Assembly (NCBI GenBank): GCA_028571685.1
Contig: CM053156.1
Location: forward strand, 88,849,049 to 88,913,048
Source of the DNA: Heterohyrax brucei
Taxonomy: Eukaryota; Chordata; Mammalia; Hyracoidea; Procaviidae
DNA length: 64,000 bases
Direction: 5' to 3'
In this document: positions 23,441 through 33,545 of the stretch, one piece after another
How the letters are laid out: each line of letters begins with the position of its first letter
Numbering within the stretch: the stretch's first letter is position 1
Program-made: the position numbers and the translations under genes
The notes under the pieces: generated by a model
What the model was told of the DNA's origin: nothing
The model's database searches: none
The model's input: only the letters and a program-made list of their open reading frames with translations

Positions 23441-23468
23441 CATACACACACACATACACACACACACA
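23441..23468. repeat. (CA)n microsatellite, interrupted
   Basis: About 13 CA units with one TA interruption. Confidence 0.9.
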
Positions 23469-23499
23469 GCAACTCCTTACTCAGGCAGCATTTGGCTTC

Positions 23500-23572
23500 T
23501 GGTGATGGAAGAGCTCTACGTGGGGTCATTATGAGTCAGAACTTACTCAGGGGCAATTCAGCAACACAACAA
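23500..23572 (+). mobile_element. AfroSINE 3' fragment
   Basis: 'gagctctacgtggggtcatt' continues into 'atgagtcagaacttactc' and 'gcaacacaac'. It is 5' truncated. Confidence 0.7.
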
Positions 23573-24479
23573 GGGAAGAGCTGTTCCTAAGACTAATGCT
23601 TTTCTGCACAACATTCATAAACACACAGTGGACAAAATATGTGAGAAAACATACATGAGGGTGCTGGGAGCCATCTGAAAATAAGAAGGAACCAGAAAGT
23701 TCATACGTTTGAAAGGAAAACTGCCACTGGGCTAATGTCCTGTTTAATAACTGTGGGTAAAATTCAATGGAAAGTGTGAAGTCTTAACGGCTTGAAGAAA
23801 CAGGAAGATCATCACAAAGCAGGAAAGCAATGGAGAAATCCCAGACAGGAGAGAACTGAAGGAGTGGAGGCCTGCATTCTATTTCCAAACTCCACTCAAA
23901 TCTCCGGCTAAACCCAGGAGCACGGACTTCACGCGGCCCTAACAGAGGCTAGGAATGCTAAACAGATATTTTCTGTTTTGCCTCCACAGGACAGACCTGA
24001 AGTAATTGGAGTTCAATCCAGCAAAGTTAGCAAACTGCTAAAACAAACAGACAGACAAACAAATGTACTTCAGGGTAACAGGCCGGAATGCAGTCACTAT
24101 AATGTAGCATTCACAATCAATACTTGTGGGTCATATGTAAAAATAAGATCATGTGACCTATAGTCAAGAAAAGGCAATCAGTAGAGGCTATGAAATGACC
24201 TAGATGCTGGGGAGAAAACAAGTATTTGTAATGTAGTCATTATAATTATTATGCTCAAGGGTATAAAGGAAAATGTACTCACAATAAATGGACAAACAGA
24301 AAGTTTTCAGAACAGAAACCCAACAAGCAAAGAAAAGCTGTGAACCAAGAATTCTGTATCCCTTTTATTGTCAGATGTCTGGCTTTAGATGTAGAAAAAC
24401 ACTGTAATCTGAGTTCCACTGTCTAGTTCCGGTTCCATGAAGTAGCACTAACTTACCCCAGCGTTCACCACACTTTCGG
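23573..24479. other. Unassigned AT-moderate stretch
   Basis: Some phrases ('aagaaaagctgtgaaccaag', 'acaataaatggacaaacag') recall the A-rich strand of an old L1, but I cannot place them. No gene seen. Confidence 0.3.
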
Positions 24480-24820
24480 TGAAAGCCGAAGGGCTACAGT
24501 TAGATGCATGAGGATCAAAACCCCCTGTTCTAACCACCTGCTAGCTGTGAGAAATGAAGTCAGTCATCACTTTTTCTGTCTAAACCTCTTTTTCTTCACC
24601 GAATGGAAAATAAAATCTACTTCAGTTGACAACTAGCAATAACTACAACTTAAGAAAACTGTTGCAAGGATCAAATGAGTTACATGCAGGGTTGCTCTGA
24701 GTCAGAGTCAACTTGACAGCTACAGGTTTGTTTTTGGTTTTTAGGATACACACTAAGACACTGCACCACGCTTAACACATAGTAAGTGCTCAGCCAAGGT
24801 AGTTTTTGCTTTCATTTGAA
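24480..24820 (+). mobile_element. MIR SINE, interrupted by an AfroSINE tail
   Basis: 'ctgctagctgtgagaaatg', 'ctaaacctctttttcttc', 'ggatcaaatgagttacatgc' and, after the interruption, 'cttaacacatagtaagtgc' follow MIR order. Confidence 0.75.
24688..24745 (+). mobile_element. 5'-truncated AfroSINE 3' end
   Basis: 'gttgctctgagtcagagtc' then 'aacttgacagctacagg' and a GTTTGTTTTTGG tail, sitting inside the MIR. Confidence 0.8.
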
Positions 24821-24925
24821 GAAAGTGTGTATTGGTGAAGAACTAGGCGGCATACACAGGGTAGAGGTAAGGGTTATGGGATAGCCTCAGTGATACTGGA
24901 CTCTCAAAAAGGAAACCAAGAGTGG

Positions 24926-24930
<5 letters not shown>

Positions 24931-24973
<43 letters not shown>
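24931..24973. repeat. (CA)n microsatellite, about 21 units
   Basis: An uninterrupted CA run that ends exactly where the left terminal repeat of a mariner element starts. Confidence 0.97.
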
Positions 24974-24975
<2 letters not shown>

Positions 24976-25287
24976 AGTCTGACAGCTAAGCTTGTGAACT
25001 CATCCTAGAAAAAGTGCTACATACCTCACTGCTGAATATCACTATGGCCACTTTGAAGTGCTCCCCTTGGGAAGCTGGGCACCAATGCCAGCGCCTACTC
25101 CACCAATCAAAGGGCTTTCCCTAGGATGAGTTCATGAACATCGTTATCAGACCTTGTACAATGACAGCCCTGATGGACACTCCAGCAGAAGAGTTCTAAA
25201 ATTCCTTTGAAGAATGGACTAGGTGCTGGCAAGGTATGCAGCCCTTCTTCTATGATGAGTTTGTGAATTTAACTGGCAGGTCTCATA
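24974..25287. mobile_element. Mariner-derived MITE pair, minus arm then plus arm
   Basis: The left terminal repeat 'gaagtctgacagctaagc' through 'gaactcatcctag' (24974-25007) leads into transposase 3' sequence on minus ('cactgctgaatatcac', 'accaatgccagcgcc'). It is closed by an inverted terminal repeat at about 25118-25158 ('aggatgagttcatgaac' to 'cagacctt'). A plus-oriented 3' piece follows ('gccctgatggacactccag', 'gaatggactaggtgctggc') with another right end ('gatgagtttgtgaattt' to 'ggcaggtct'). The family is the same as at 20871-21368. Confidence 0.7.
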
Positions 25288-25725
25288 GTCGGCCTTTATG
25301 AGCCTCTTGCGTTGGCTTAGTTTGAGAGCATTTTCTTGTTGATTACATGTAGAATGTAACAAAGAGCACTGGACTGTGGCTGATGTGGGACTGCATGTCC
25401 TACCGTGTGAGTGCGGGAGCTGGGACTCAGAGTGCTCGGCTCTTGCCTCACTTTTATTTTATAGAAACAACCAGATCACAGCATCCATCCTCAGAGTTCT
25501 CAGTCACTCTGTGGAGCCCACCCCATCCAATTCCCCAGTAAGATTCTGAATTGTCTAGAGCAACCATACTTAAATTTTTACTACATCCAAATAGGCACTA
25601 AGGATTTGGAAACTGGGCCCAAATCTACAAAGCCGGTAAGTTGTGAGACAGGAAGGGCTGCGATGCCCAGCTGGCTCTGTGGGTGCGGGGCTTTGTTGGC
25701 TGCCGGCTCCAGGACTTGGGTGACC
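25288..25725. other. Unassigned stretch, no gene seen
   Basis: No repeat family recognised. Confidence 0.35.
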
Positions 25726-25880
25726 CTAGGGACACTAGCCTCACCGGTGTCTCTTCCTCATCTGTAAAACAAAAAGAGTGGGTCTCATGGTGGGTCTCCT
25801 GAGGATTCATGAATTAGTATATCAAAAGTGCTTAGTACAGCACTCAGCATGGTTTAACTGCCATGTATTTGCTACTGCTG
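25726..25880 (+). mobile_element. MIR SINE 3' half
   Basis: 'cttcctcatctgtaaaacaa', 'tcctgaggattcatgaatta' and 'agtgcttagtacagcactc' are in MIR order. Confidence 0.7.
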
Positions 25881-25906
25881 TCATTTGTCTCTATTAGATG
25901 GGTGAC

Positions 25907-26433
25907 GTCTTAGTTGCCTGGTGTTGCTCTAACAGAAATACCACAAGTGGCCGGCTTTAATGAAGAGAAATTTATTCTCTCTCAGTCCAGTAGGCTACAA
26001 GTCCAAATTCAGGGTGCCAGCACCGGGGGAAGGCTTGTTGTCTCTGTCAGCTCTGGAGGAATGTCCTGGTCATCTGTCTTCCACTGGTTTAGGTGCTTCT
26101 CTGCACAGGACCCTCAGGTCGAAAGGACACGCTCTTCTCCCAGCACCGCTGTCTTGGTGCTATGACTTCTTGGTGGTGTGGGGTCCCCATGTCTGTGTTT
26201 ACTGCTCTCTTTTGAGAGATTGGCTCAAGACACAATCTAATCCTGTAAACCGAAACCTACCTCATTAACACAACCTCTGTTAATCCCATCTCATCAACAT
26301 CATAGAGACAGGATTTATAACACCCAGTAAAATCACATCAGAAGACAGAACGGTGGACAGTCACCCAGTAATGGGAATCACGGCCTAGCCGAGTTGACAG
26401 ATTTTTTTTTTGTAAAACCGTTCAATCCACAGA
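25907..26433 (-). mobile_element. Solo LTR, MaLR-like, same group as 6819-7306
   Basis: 'gtcttagttgcctggtgttg', 'aagagaaatttattctctc', 'tacaagtccaaattcaggg' and 'gagattggctcaagacac' mirror the plus-strand LTR at 6819. The right edge 'ccgttcaatccaca' is the reverse of its TG start. The poly(A)-signal-like AATAAA of the group is seen here as TTTATT at about 25970. Confidence 0.65.
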
Positions 26434-26640
26434 ACTGGGACTACTTGGGTGGTACAAATGGTCGGCGTGCTGAGCTGCTGACGGAAAGATTGCAGGCTTG
26501 AGTCCACTCAGAGGAGCACTGGCCGAGATACCTGGCAGTAGTTCTGGAAATCAGTCCCTGAGAGCCCTATGGTGCCCGCTTCTGCTCTGACACAACTGAG
26601 GGTGTCTTGAGTTAGAGCTGACACCACGGTCGCCTGGTTA
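26434..26640 (+). mobile_element. AfroSINE, long form, diverged
   Basis: 'actacttgggtggtacaaat', 'gctgagctgctgacgg', 'aggcttgagtccactcag' and 'ctctgacacaactgagg' give the long-form order. It starts right at the edge of the LTR. Confidence 0.75.
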
Positions 26641-26787
26641 CAACAGATCGTAAGCTCCAGAGGACAGGGATCGGGGGTTATTTCTGTTCTCTGTTCTCTA
26701 TACTCTGGTGCTCAACAAACACGTGTTGAAATAGATACTCAGTAGATTTTGTCTTTAGTGCTGTTCAGTATCGTCATTGATTATGCC

Positions 26788-26943
26788 AACAAACCCAGTT
26801 CCATCGAGTCTATTCCAACTCGTACAGGTGGACTAGGACAGGGCAGAGCTGCTCCACAGCATTTCCAGGTATCAGCTGGTGGATTTGAACTGCTGGCTGG
26901 TTAGCAGCCCAACACTGAACTGTTTCACTTCCCGGGCTCCGTT
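26788..26943 (-). mobile_element. AfroSINE, short form
   Basis: 'cccagttccatcgagtctat', 'gacagggcagagctgctcc', 'tggatttgaactgctggc' and 'ttagcagcccaacactg' form an essentially complete reverse copy. Confidence 0.88.
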
Positions 26944-28299
26944 CTGATCATTCTAGTAAGTAGTTTAGAAAATGCTCCTCACTGCAGGGCCAGCTCCCTG
27001 GACAAAGGCTGACCTGGACCTTACAAAACATAGAGTGATACAGGAGGCGAACAAACCTTTAAAAATTTCTGTGGGGGTTGTCTGAGGGATGCTTTGCTGG
27101 AGCTGAGTTGACTGGGTGAGGAGGGCCAGACCTTTATCAAAGGTCACAGGAAGTTCTGAACAGAAGGGAAAGTGTGCTGTCACGTGGGCGGTGGCGCAGC
27201 TAGACAGAACAGAGGTGAAAGTTCTGGATGTTATATGGCAACATAATACAGACTGCAAAGTTGTTCTTAATTCACAATAAGAAAGAATTTTTTTTAAAAA
27301 AGAAAGAAAGACCGCACCTCTCCAAGTGGCGTCATCACCCAGCCGTGGTGCTCTCCTCCAGTCACCCTCAGTGCCTGCACTGCTGGCACCCGTGCTGTGT
27401 GGCACTGTGATCCTCATTCTTCCAGGTTCCTCCTTCCTCTGCGTCTTGATCTCACCCAGGACAGACCTCTCATGTCCAGCAGTATCAGCACGGATGGCTG
27501 CTGGGTTTAAGACGCCCGCTTCCTTCTCACAAGGGTGCTCATTCCTGCAACAAGAGTGAGCAGTTGTGGGTCTTACTCTAGTGAGGGGAAGCTTTGGGGA
27601 CACGGGTCTTCCTCCAGTCCTCCAAACTGGACTGACCCTGGTTGATCAGCAAACACCTCAGCTGGTGGCATTCAGGGGAAGGGGCTGACAAAGCGCACGG
27701 GTGTAGTGAAAACACGTGCCACCGGTGGCAGACACCTCCAGCCTCCGGGACCCGCAGGCTCCTCGCCCACTCACACCCTTTGTAGCAACTCTGCTGGACG
27801 GAACGCAGAGATTCACAGCTGGGTTTCAGCCAGGGTTCATTCCCGACTAGAGATCAGGGAAGGCGGATTCGCCACTGTTGGCTCAGGAGTCTTTTCCAGA
27901 ACAACAGGAATGGTACCACCTGGACCCATGCGGATCGACTCCCTGACTTCAGGGGGACCGCTCTAGAGAGCCGTGATTCCTTCTCCTCTCTCTGGGGTGC
28001 GAGAGAGCTGGAACGAGAGGGCACACATGGCACACCCTCTTCCCACACTCTTTGTTCAGGCCCAGCCACAAGTCTGCAGCACTTGCTCACAGATTTAGCA
28101 GGAAGGCAGTGAGAAGATGATGGTAGGAAAAAATAAAAAGGTGACAAAAAGACAGAGCAGGAAACTGAGCTGCTAGAACAAAGGCAGCAGGACCCTGCTC
28201 CTGGGACAGTAGTATATGGGAGTGACCCGGCACCAGCATACTTGTCCTTCAAAGGCAGCGCTGCACTCCATCTTTCTCCTTCCGTGATGTAGACACACT
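26944..28299. other. Repeat-poor unassigned stretch holding the longest open frame
   Basis: The minus frame 26965-27603 (212 codons) is the longest in the window. Its translation is compositionally ordinary, has no domain, signal peptide or repeat I can name, and crosses an A/T homopolymer patch (27290-27312). I do not call it a gene. The frame 27854-28252 (minus) is equally unsupported. Confidence 0.4.
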
Positions 28300-28830
28300 G
28301 GGTTTGCTCTCATATTTTGTGCAAATGAGCAAATACATTTAATTTGGATGTAATACAGCCAGGAGGGCAATTTTTCCAAACGGCAATTTAAGCAGCAGAT
28401 CAAGAGATGAATTAAGCACCTGGGTTCCCAGGGAGGCCGGTTCGGAAAGCTGCACAGACCTGTCTGGGACCAGGGAAACCTTCACTGGACCTGGCTTCTC
28501 ACTGGCCACTTGGATTCCAGCCTTCCTCATTTGCACAGTAATTACCCAATTAGTTAATGCCCACTTCTTGAGTTGAGTAGGCTTGGGGCGGGGGGCAGGC
28601 AGGGAACAGTAGGTGGAATCTTAAAGCTCTGATGATGGAATTCCAACATTCCACCCCAGGAGAAGGAGCTACTAACGGGTGTTTTTTTCCCCTGCAGAAC
28701 TCAATTCAGTTTTGAGTATAAATCAAGATGAAAACAAAACAAATCTAATAGCAATCAATATAAGTCCTCCATTATGGATCTCAAGGCAATTTAAGATGAA
28801 TTAGCATAAAGTTGTGACAACTAAACAGAC
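28300..28830. promoter_or_regulatory. Candidate conserved non-coding element (AT-rich, homeodomain-like motifs)
   Basis: A repeat-free AT-rich stretch with many TAATTA/ATTTAA-type cores ('cagtaattacccaattag', 'tttaatttggatgtaatac', 'gaattagcataaagttg'). The pair GGCAATTTAA plus GATGAATTA occurs twice, at 28382/28406 and 28785/28795. No frame is preserved. This is a guess from texture only, with no conservation evidence available here. Confidence 0.35.
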
Positions 28831-28993
28831 ACATCCTGTCTGTGTGAGCAAGGCCCTGCAGGGAGTCCTTTAGGGTGGACGTTCTTATAGCTCTAGGGGT
28901 CTCGGTAGTCCCTGAAATGGTGCCCACAGGCCAGCTCTGTGTTCCTCTGTTAGAGAGGAAGACTCTTGTTTTTAATCAGCTTCATTAGGGACA

Positions 28994-29160
28994 CAAAACA
29001 CCAAAGCTATTGCTGTCGAGCTCATTTTGACTTCTAGAGACCACACAGAAGAGAATGGAACTGCCCCATAGAGTCTGTAATGAGCAGCAGGTAGATTTGA
29101 AAGGATGACTTTTTGGTTAGCAGACTTAGCTCTTAACCGCTGCACCACCAGGGTTTTTCC
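28994..29160 (-). mobile_element. AfroSINE, short form
   Basis: 'ctattgctgtcgagctcatt', 'atggaactgccccatagag', 'ttggttagcagacttagc' and 'gctgcaccaccagggttt' form a complete reverse copy. Confidence 0.92.
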
Positions 29161-29293
29161 CTGTCTGTGAGCAGACACAAAAAGTTTGAAAGGTGACTTG
29201 AAGTTGGATGGACGATCCAGTAAAAGGGGTGTTAGGGACTGAAATGCGTTCCAAACATTTATGGTGTAAATCCTAATCCTTGTACCTATGGAT

Positions 29294-29440
29294 GGTAATC
29301 CTGGTGACACAGTGGTCAAGAGTTTGGCTGTTTACCAGAAGGTTAACAGTTCCAATTTACCAGGTGCCTCTTGGAAGCCCTGTGGGCAGTTCTACTTAGG
29401 AGCACTATGAGCTGGAATCAACTCAATGGCAATAGGTCCA
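29294..29440 (+). mobile_element. AfroSINE, short form, within an LTR
   Basis: 'taatcctggtgacacagtgg', 'tttaccagaaggttaacag' and 'gctggaatcaactcaatgg'. It is complete but diverged. Confidence 0.88.
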
Positions 29441-29458
29441 GCAGGTGTGCCCGTGGAC

Positions 29459-29668
29459 AAGGAGCCCAAGTGACACCGTTGTTGGCACTAACCAAGGGCA
29501 AGGTGATTTGCTTGAAGACAGCAGCCACTCTGTGGGAGAAAGCTGTGACAGGTGGCTTCTATGAAGATTTGCAGCCTTGGAAACCCTATGGGGGCAGTTC
29601 TACTCTGCCCTTTAGGGTTTTTATGAGTCAGGATCAATGATCAGCAATGGATTTTGTGTTTTGTCTTT
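29459..29668 (+). mobile_element. AfroSINE, long form, within an LTR
   Basis: 'caaggagcccaagtgacacc', the long-form middle 'gtgacaggtggcttctatg', 'cttggaaaccctatggggg' and a T-rich tail. It lies head-to-tail with the preceding copy. Confidence 0.85.
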
Positions 29669-30124
29669 TCCTTGTGGATGTGATTCCATTTTGGAACAGG
29701 CTTTTCTTTGTTAGGTTAGTGATTCCATAGGCGCCTAGGGTATGTCTTAAACCAACCACTTCTGAGATAAAGAAGGGAGCGGGTTTGGCACAGGGAAGGA
29801 AGCACCAAGGATGGGAAGGTAGATGGCGCCTGGAGATCACCAAGGACCGGAGGAAGAAAAGCTAGAAGAGACAAGGACTTTCCCCAGAGCTCACAGGAAG
29901 AAAAAGCCTTCATCTAGAGCCAGCACCCCAAATTTAGGCTTCCACCCTACTAAGCTCTGAGGGAATAAATGTCTGTTTATTCAAGCTGCCTGCCTGCACT
30001 TTTTCTGCTGTAACAGCACCAGATAGCTAAGACAGTGATGTCACTGCAGACCCTGGTCTTGGGAATGCAAACTGCTCTCATGTCAATAAGAGGATGCCAC
30101 TTGCCCATCTATAGCTTATTCGGT

Positions 30125-30345
30125 GGGTATACCACCTGAATCTGAACTGTGATCACCACTGTGTGACCTTTGGCAGGTTGCTGGACCTCTCTGCTCCTCA
30201 GCTTCCCTCTCTACAAAATGGGAGCAGCAACAGTCTGCCTTCCACAGAGATGCTCTGTCCATTTAGAAGATCCCATGGAGTCAGGCACGGAATCTGGCAC
30301 CCAGCAAAGACACAGACAAGCAGTGGCCATTGCTTCTGCTAAGGC
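30125..30345 (+). mobile_element. MIR SINE
   Basis: 'tgtgtgacctttggcaggtt', 'ctcctcagcttccctctc', 'tacaaaatgggagcagcaac' and 'gaatctggcacccagcaaag' match MIR core and 3' order. Confidence 0.85.
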
Positions 30346-30925
30346 TAAAGAAGTTGCTGCTGTTTTCTAAGTCCTGCCTGTTCTGGGTGTCTTATCTTTT
30401 CCATGTTCCCTAATTCGGATGCATGTGGCCGAGGGCTCAGCACAAAGGGAGCTGGGAGATGTTGGAGGGATGCTAATTCAGGTCCATTTTTCTGTCCCTC
30501 AGACACAGCCTCCTGCTGAATGAGCCATTCGGGATGCCTGGAGGAGCCTAGGTTTCAAATCTGATGCAAGCTGCACTTCTATAAATTCCTTGCCTCTTTT
30601 GTGCTGATGGCAATGACTTTTATATGTATTTTCATTGTCTTTCTCTCCAGAGATAAATTTCGAAGCCCGCCAGTGAATCTACTTCCCAAAATGTAGCTTG
30701 GAGATTTTATTTGAGATAAACGATCATGTGAATAAAGATAGATACAATATTTTAGTCCGGGAACATTCCGTTTCGAACCTTTTTGGAAGTCAACATTAGT
30801 GGGGCCATCATTCAAAGGGTTTGGACGTTTGGGGGAAATTTACATCCAACTGGGACTGGGAACCTTTGCCAGGCTGGGGTAATATTATCCTTCTCTCGGA
30901 AAATGACACAGCCTATGGGTGTAAC
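30346..30925. other. Unassigned stretch, no gene seen
   Basis: No repeat or frame of note. Confidence 0.35.
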
Positions 30926-31087
30926 AGAAACTCTGGTGGCTCAGGGGTTCAGTGCCACATCTGCTAACCCAAAGATCGGCAGTTTGAATCTGCCAGGCCC
31001 TCCTTGGAAACTCTATAGAGCGGTTCTACTCTCCTATAGGGTCGCTAGGAGTCAGAATTGACTCAATGGCATTGGATTTGGTTTGGT
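30926..31087 (+). mobile_element. AfroSINE, short form, near complete
   Basis: 'gaaactctggtggctcaggg', 'cggcagtttgaatctgcc' (B-box region), 'tatagggtcgctaggagtc' and a TTTGGTTTGGTTGG tail. Confidence 0.93.
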
Positions 31088-31569
31088 TGGGGTATGAATG
31101 TGACACGTGAGTCCAGATGCAATTCCTGAGCTGTGAAGGTCCACCTCAGTGTGTTCCCAGACTCCCTTGGGGTCAGTCACAGAGGCGACATCCTAATGCA
31201 GGAGTGTCCTCTGCTGCCTTACGGATGACACACATTTATCTGAGCAAAGGTAAAAGAGGGTCATCAGTTAGTGAAGTGATAGTGACTAATGTTGTAGAGG
31301 TTAAAAGCCAGGAGCTACTGACTGAGACACTTGGACACTGCCGTTCGTCCTTGCTCCATTGTATAAACACGGGCAGGGAGTCACATGGAGATTTCTGTTT
31401 GTCCTTGTTTTATCCTATGAACATGGGCAGGTGGACATGGAAAATGGGGCCTGAGAGTGGACACCTAAAGGGACATAAAATTCTGGTCCCTTTCTGGTAT
31501 TTCACAAATTCAGACAAACATGTCTTTTGTTACAACAACAGAGATGAAAAAAAAAAAAAAAAAGAGCCT
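31088..31569. other. Unassigned stretch ending in a long A run
   Basis: The frame 31117-31590 (157 codons) runs into an A-tract at about 31546-31563 and has no domain. The A-tract could be the tail of an unrecognised retrotransposed sequence. Confidence 0.35.
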
Positions 31570-31978
31570 TCTTACCATTTTAATGACTAAGATGTGCCTG
31601 ACCCAAACTGTGGTGTTTTCCATCCCCTCATATGCATGGGAAAGCTGGCAAATGCGAAAGGAAACCACCGAACTGACATACTGGAATTGATGTGTTGACG
31701 AGGAACAGTGGATGAAATACAACCAGAATACTCCTTAGAAGTGAGAATGCTGGTGCCTCAACCTGTTTGCCTTGCATATGTCATTAGGAGAGACCAACCG
31801 ATAGAGCACAAATCCTGTCTGGTAAAGCAGAGGGTTGGCAGAAACAAAGGAAATCACCTGTGAGGTGAGCTGACACGATGGCGGCCACGCTGGGCTCAGA
31901 CACATCAATAGTCACAAAGATGGCACGGGACTGGGCAGTGTTTCCTGCTGTGGAACAGAACTCTAATGACAACAACAA
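31570..31978 (+). mobile_element. RTE-clade LINE 3' end
   Basis: 'taagatgtgcctgacccaaa', 'ccagaatactccttagaag', 'ggtaaagcagagggttggc' and 'gatggcacgggactgggc' run to a CAACAACAAG tail. Frames are broken. Confidence 0.88.
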
Positions 31979-32068
31979 GGAGGTGAAGCTGTAGTGCAGT
32001 GAGGAGGAAGACACGGGGTTGCTTTTCTGGGAGTTAACACAGACAAAGAGGCACAGATGTGGAAACAG

Positions 32069-32575
32069 TGTCTTAGGCTGGGTCCTTTAGTGTATAAATA
32101 CTTACACATGCAGAGATTTACATCAAGGAAACAGCTCACAGGGCTGTAGAGACTGGGAAGTTCCAAGTCTGTGGGTCAGGATGGAGGCTTCTGACTCCTG
32201 TAGCTGCAGGGGCTGGTGAACTCCAGATCAGCAGGTTGGAGAGCAGGGCTCTTGCTCACAGGCTGTGCAGGCTGACAAGTCCCAAGGTTGACAAGCAAGT
32301 TGCTAGCTCAAGTCCCAAGAATGGGAGGTCAGACAAGCAGGCGTCAGCTGCAGGATCCAGAACAAGCAAGTGCTAACAAGCTTTGCCACAAAGTCCACCC
32401 ATATTGGATGCAGGCCACTCCCCCAAGGAAACACCCTTTCAATCGATTGGCTCAGTCAGCACTTCCCATTGTGGAAGTGATCACATTATTACACAGCTTC
32501 CAAGCTGCATGCACCGTAAGTGCCAACCCATTGAGAATCGTGACCCAGCCATGGAGACACATAACCTCAGCATAG
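32069..32575 (-). mobile_element. LTR-like element, reverse relative of 39809-40357
   Basis: 'gtcttaggctgggtccttta', 'caaggaaacagctcacagg', 'gtgggtcaggatggaggc', 'ttggatgcaggccactcc' and 'gaagtgatcacattatt' appear, reversed, in the copy at 39809. The sequence is known to me as a common elephant LTR-type repeat, but I cannot name the family. Confidence 0.6.
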
Positions 32576-32854
32576 CAGCCGGGAAGAGGCTCCTGGGAGA
32601 AGGACATGGAACGGTGCCTGGAGTGAGAAACAGGACTATACCCTGGCTGTCTCTGAGAGAAGGAGGCCCCAGTACAAGGCAGGGAGCAGAAGCCAGTGTC
32701 AGACTGTGTTTCGTTAAGGCAGGTGTCAACATGGGGAAAGCAGTGAGGGGCTGGGAGGACGAGCTGGGGAGGGGGTGCTGGCATGTGAGGAGATCCTACC
32801 CTTTGAGGGCAGAGGGTCTGTAGAAAACTGTGGGTTACAAGTTCGGGAAATCAA
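32576..32854. other. Unassigned stretch
   Basis: No repeat or gene recognised. Confidence 0.3.
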
Positions 32855-33032
32855 TAAACTCATTGCTATGTGGTTTCTTCTAATTCATGGCAGCCCCACA
32901 GGCTTTCTGAGGCTATAAACCTCTGCTGAAGCACTGGCCACACCTTTCTTCCAGAGTCACTGGTGGTTTTGAACCGCTGATCTCTCGGTTAGCAGTCCCA
33001 TGTTTTAACCACTGCACCACCAGGGTTTCTTC
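32855..33032 (-). mobile_element. AfroSINE, long form
   Basis: 'cattgctatgtggtttcttc', 'tttgaaccgctgatctctcg', 'ggttagcagtcccatg' and 'cactgcaccaccagggttt'. Confidence 0.85.
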
Positions 33033-33209
33033 ATGACGTCAATAACAAGTTTTGTCTTCTTTCTTAAAAATGTGACCAGCTTCCTGATGGCATTTCTTTA
33101 AGGTAAGTGTTCAGAGGCTGGATAAAGATAAGAGAAGACTTTGCTAGATGCAAAACTAAGCTGCAAGGTGAGGCAATTTAACGCCACCTGAGAGGCATAG
33201 CCACCAGTC

Positions 33210-33545
33210 GTCTGTCAGTTCGTTGTATTGTGTTGCTGTGACAGTGGACGATATGCCAGAGTGTTTCGAATACTAACAGAGTTGTTCACAATGGCAGGAT
33301 TTCAACGCAGCTTCCAGTCTAAGACAGACTAGGAAGAAAGCCCTGGCAAACTACTTCCCAAAGGGATGAATGAAAACTCTGTGGATCACAACAGAATTTT
33401 GTTGGATACAGTGTTGGAAGATGAGCCCCTGGGCTGGAAGGCTATAGTGGGCTCTAGCACACTGGCGATCATGAGGTTAGTGTGGGATCGGGCAGCATTG
33501 TGTCCTATTGTCCCTGTGGTTGCCACAATCTGGGGACTGACCTAA
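33210..33545 (+). mobile_element. Internally deleted RTE derivative (5' end fused to 3' end)
   Basis: The RTE 5' end ('gtctgtcagttcgttgtatt', 'cttccagtctaagacagact', 'gaagatgagcccctgggctg') stops just after GGCTGGAAGGC at about 33444. RTE 3'-terminal sequence follows soon after ('gcgatcatgaggttagtg', 'gatcgggcagcattgtg'). About 2.8 kb of coding sequence is missing. The junction is shared with the copy at 60301, so it is probably a non-autonomous family moved by RTE proteins. Confidence 0.8.

Larger units (their letters stand above)
29230..30034 (+). mobile_element. Solo LTR, MaLR-like, carrying two AfroSINEs
   Basis: The 5' part 'tgttagggactgaaatgcg' to 'cttgtacctatggatg' is separated from 'gtggatgtgattccatttt' by two SINEs. 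The rest reads 'ccactt' then 'ctgagataaagaaggg', 'gactttccccagagctcac', 'gagggaataaatgtctg' (AATAAA signal) and 'gcaccagatagctaagac'. Without the SINEs it would be about 430 bases, normal for such LTRs. Confidence 0.65.

Noticed and set aside
23600-23680. String resembling a C2H2 zinc-finger linker ('tgagaaaacatacatgagg')
   Set aside because: No Cys-x2-Cys or His-x3-His spacing is present in any frame.
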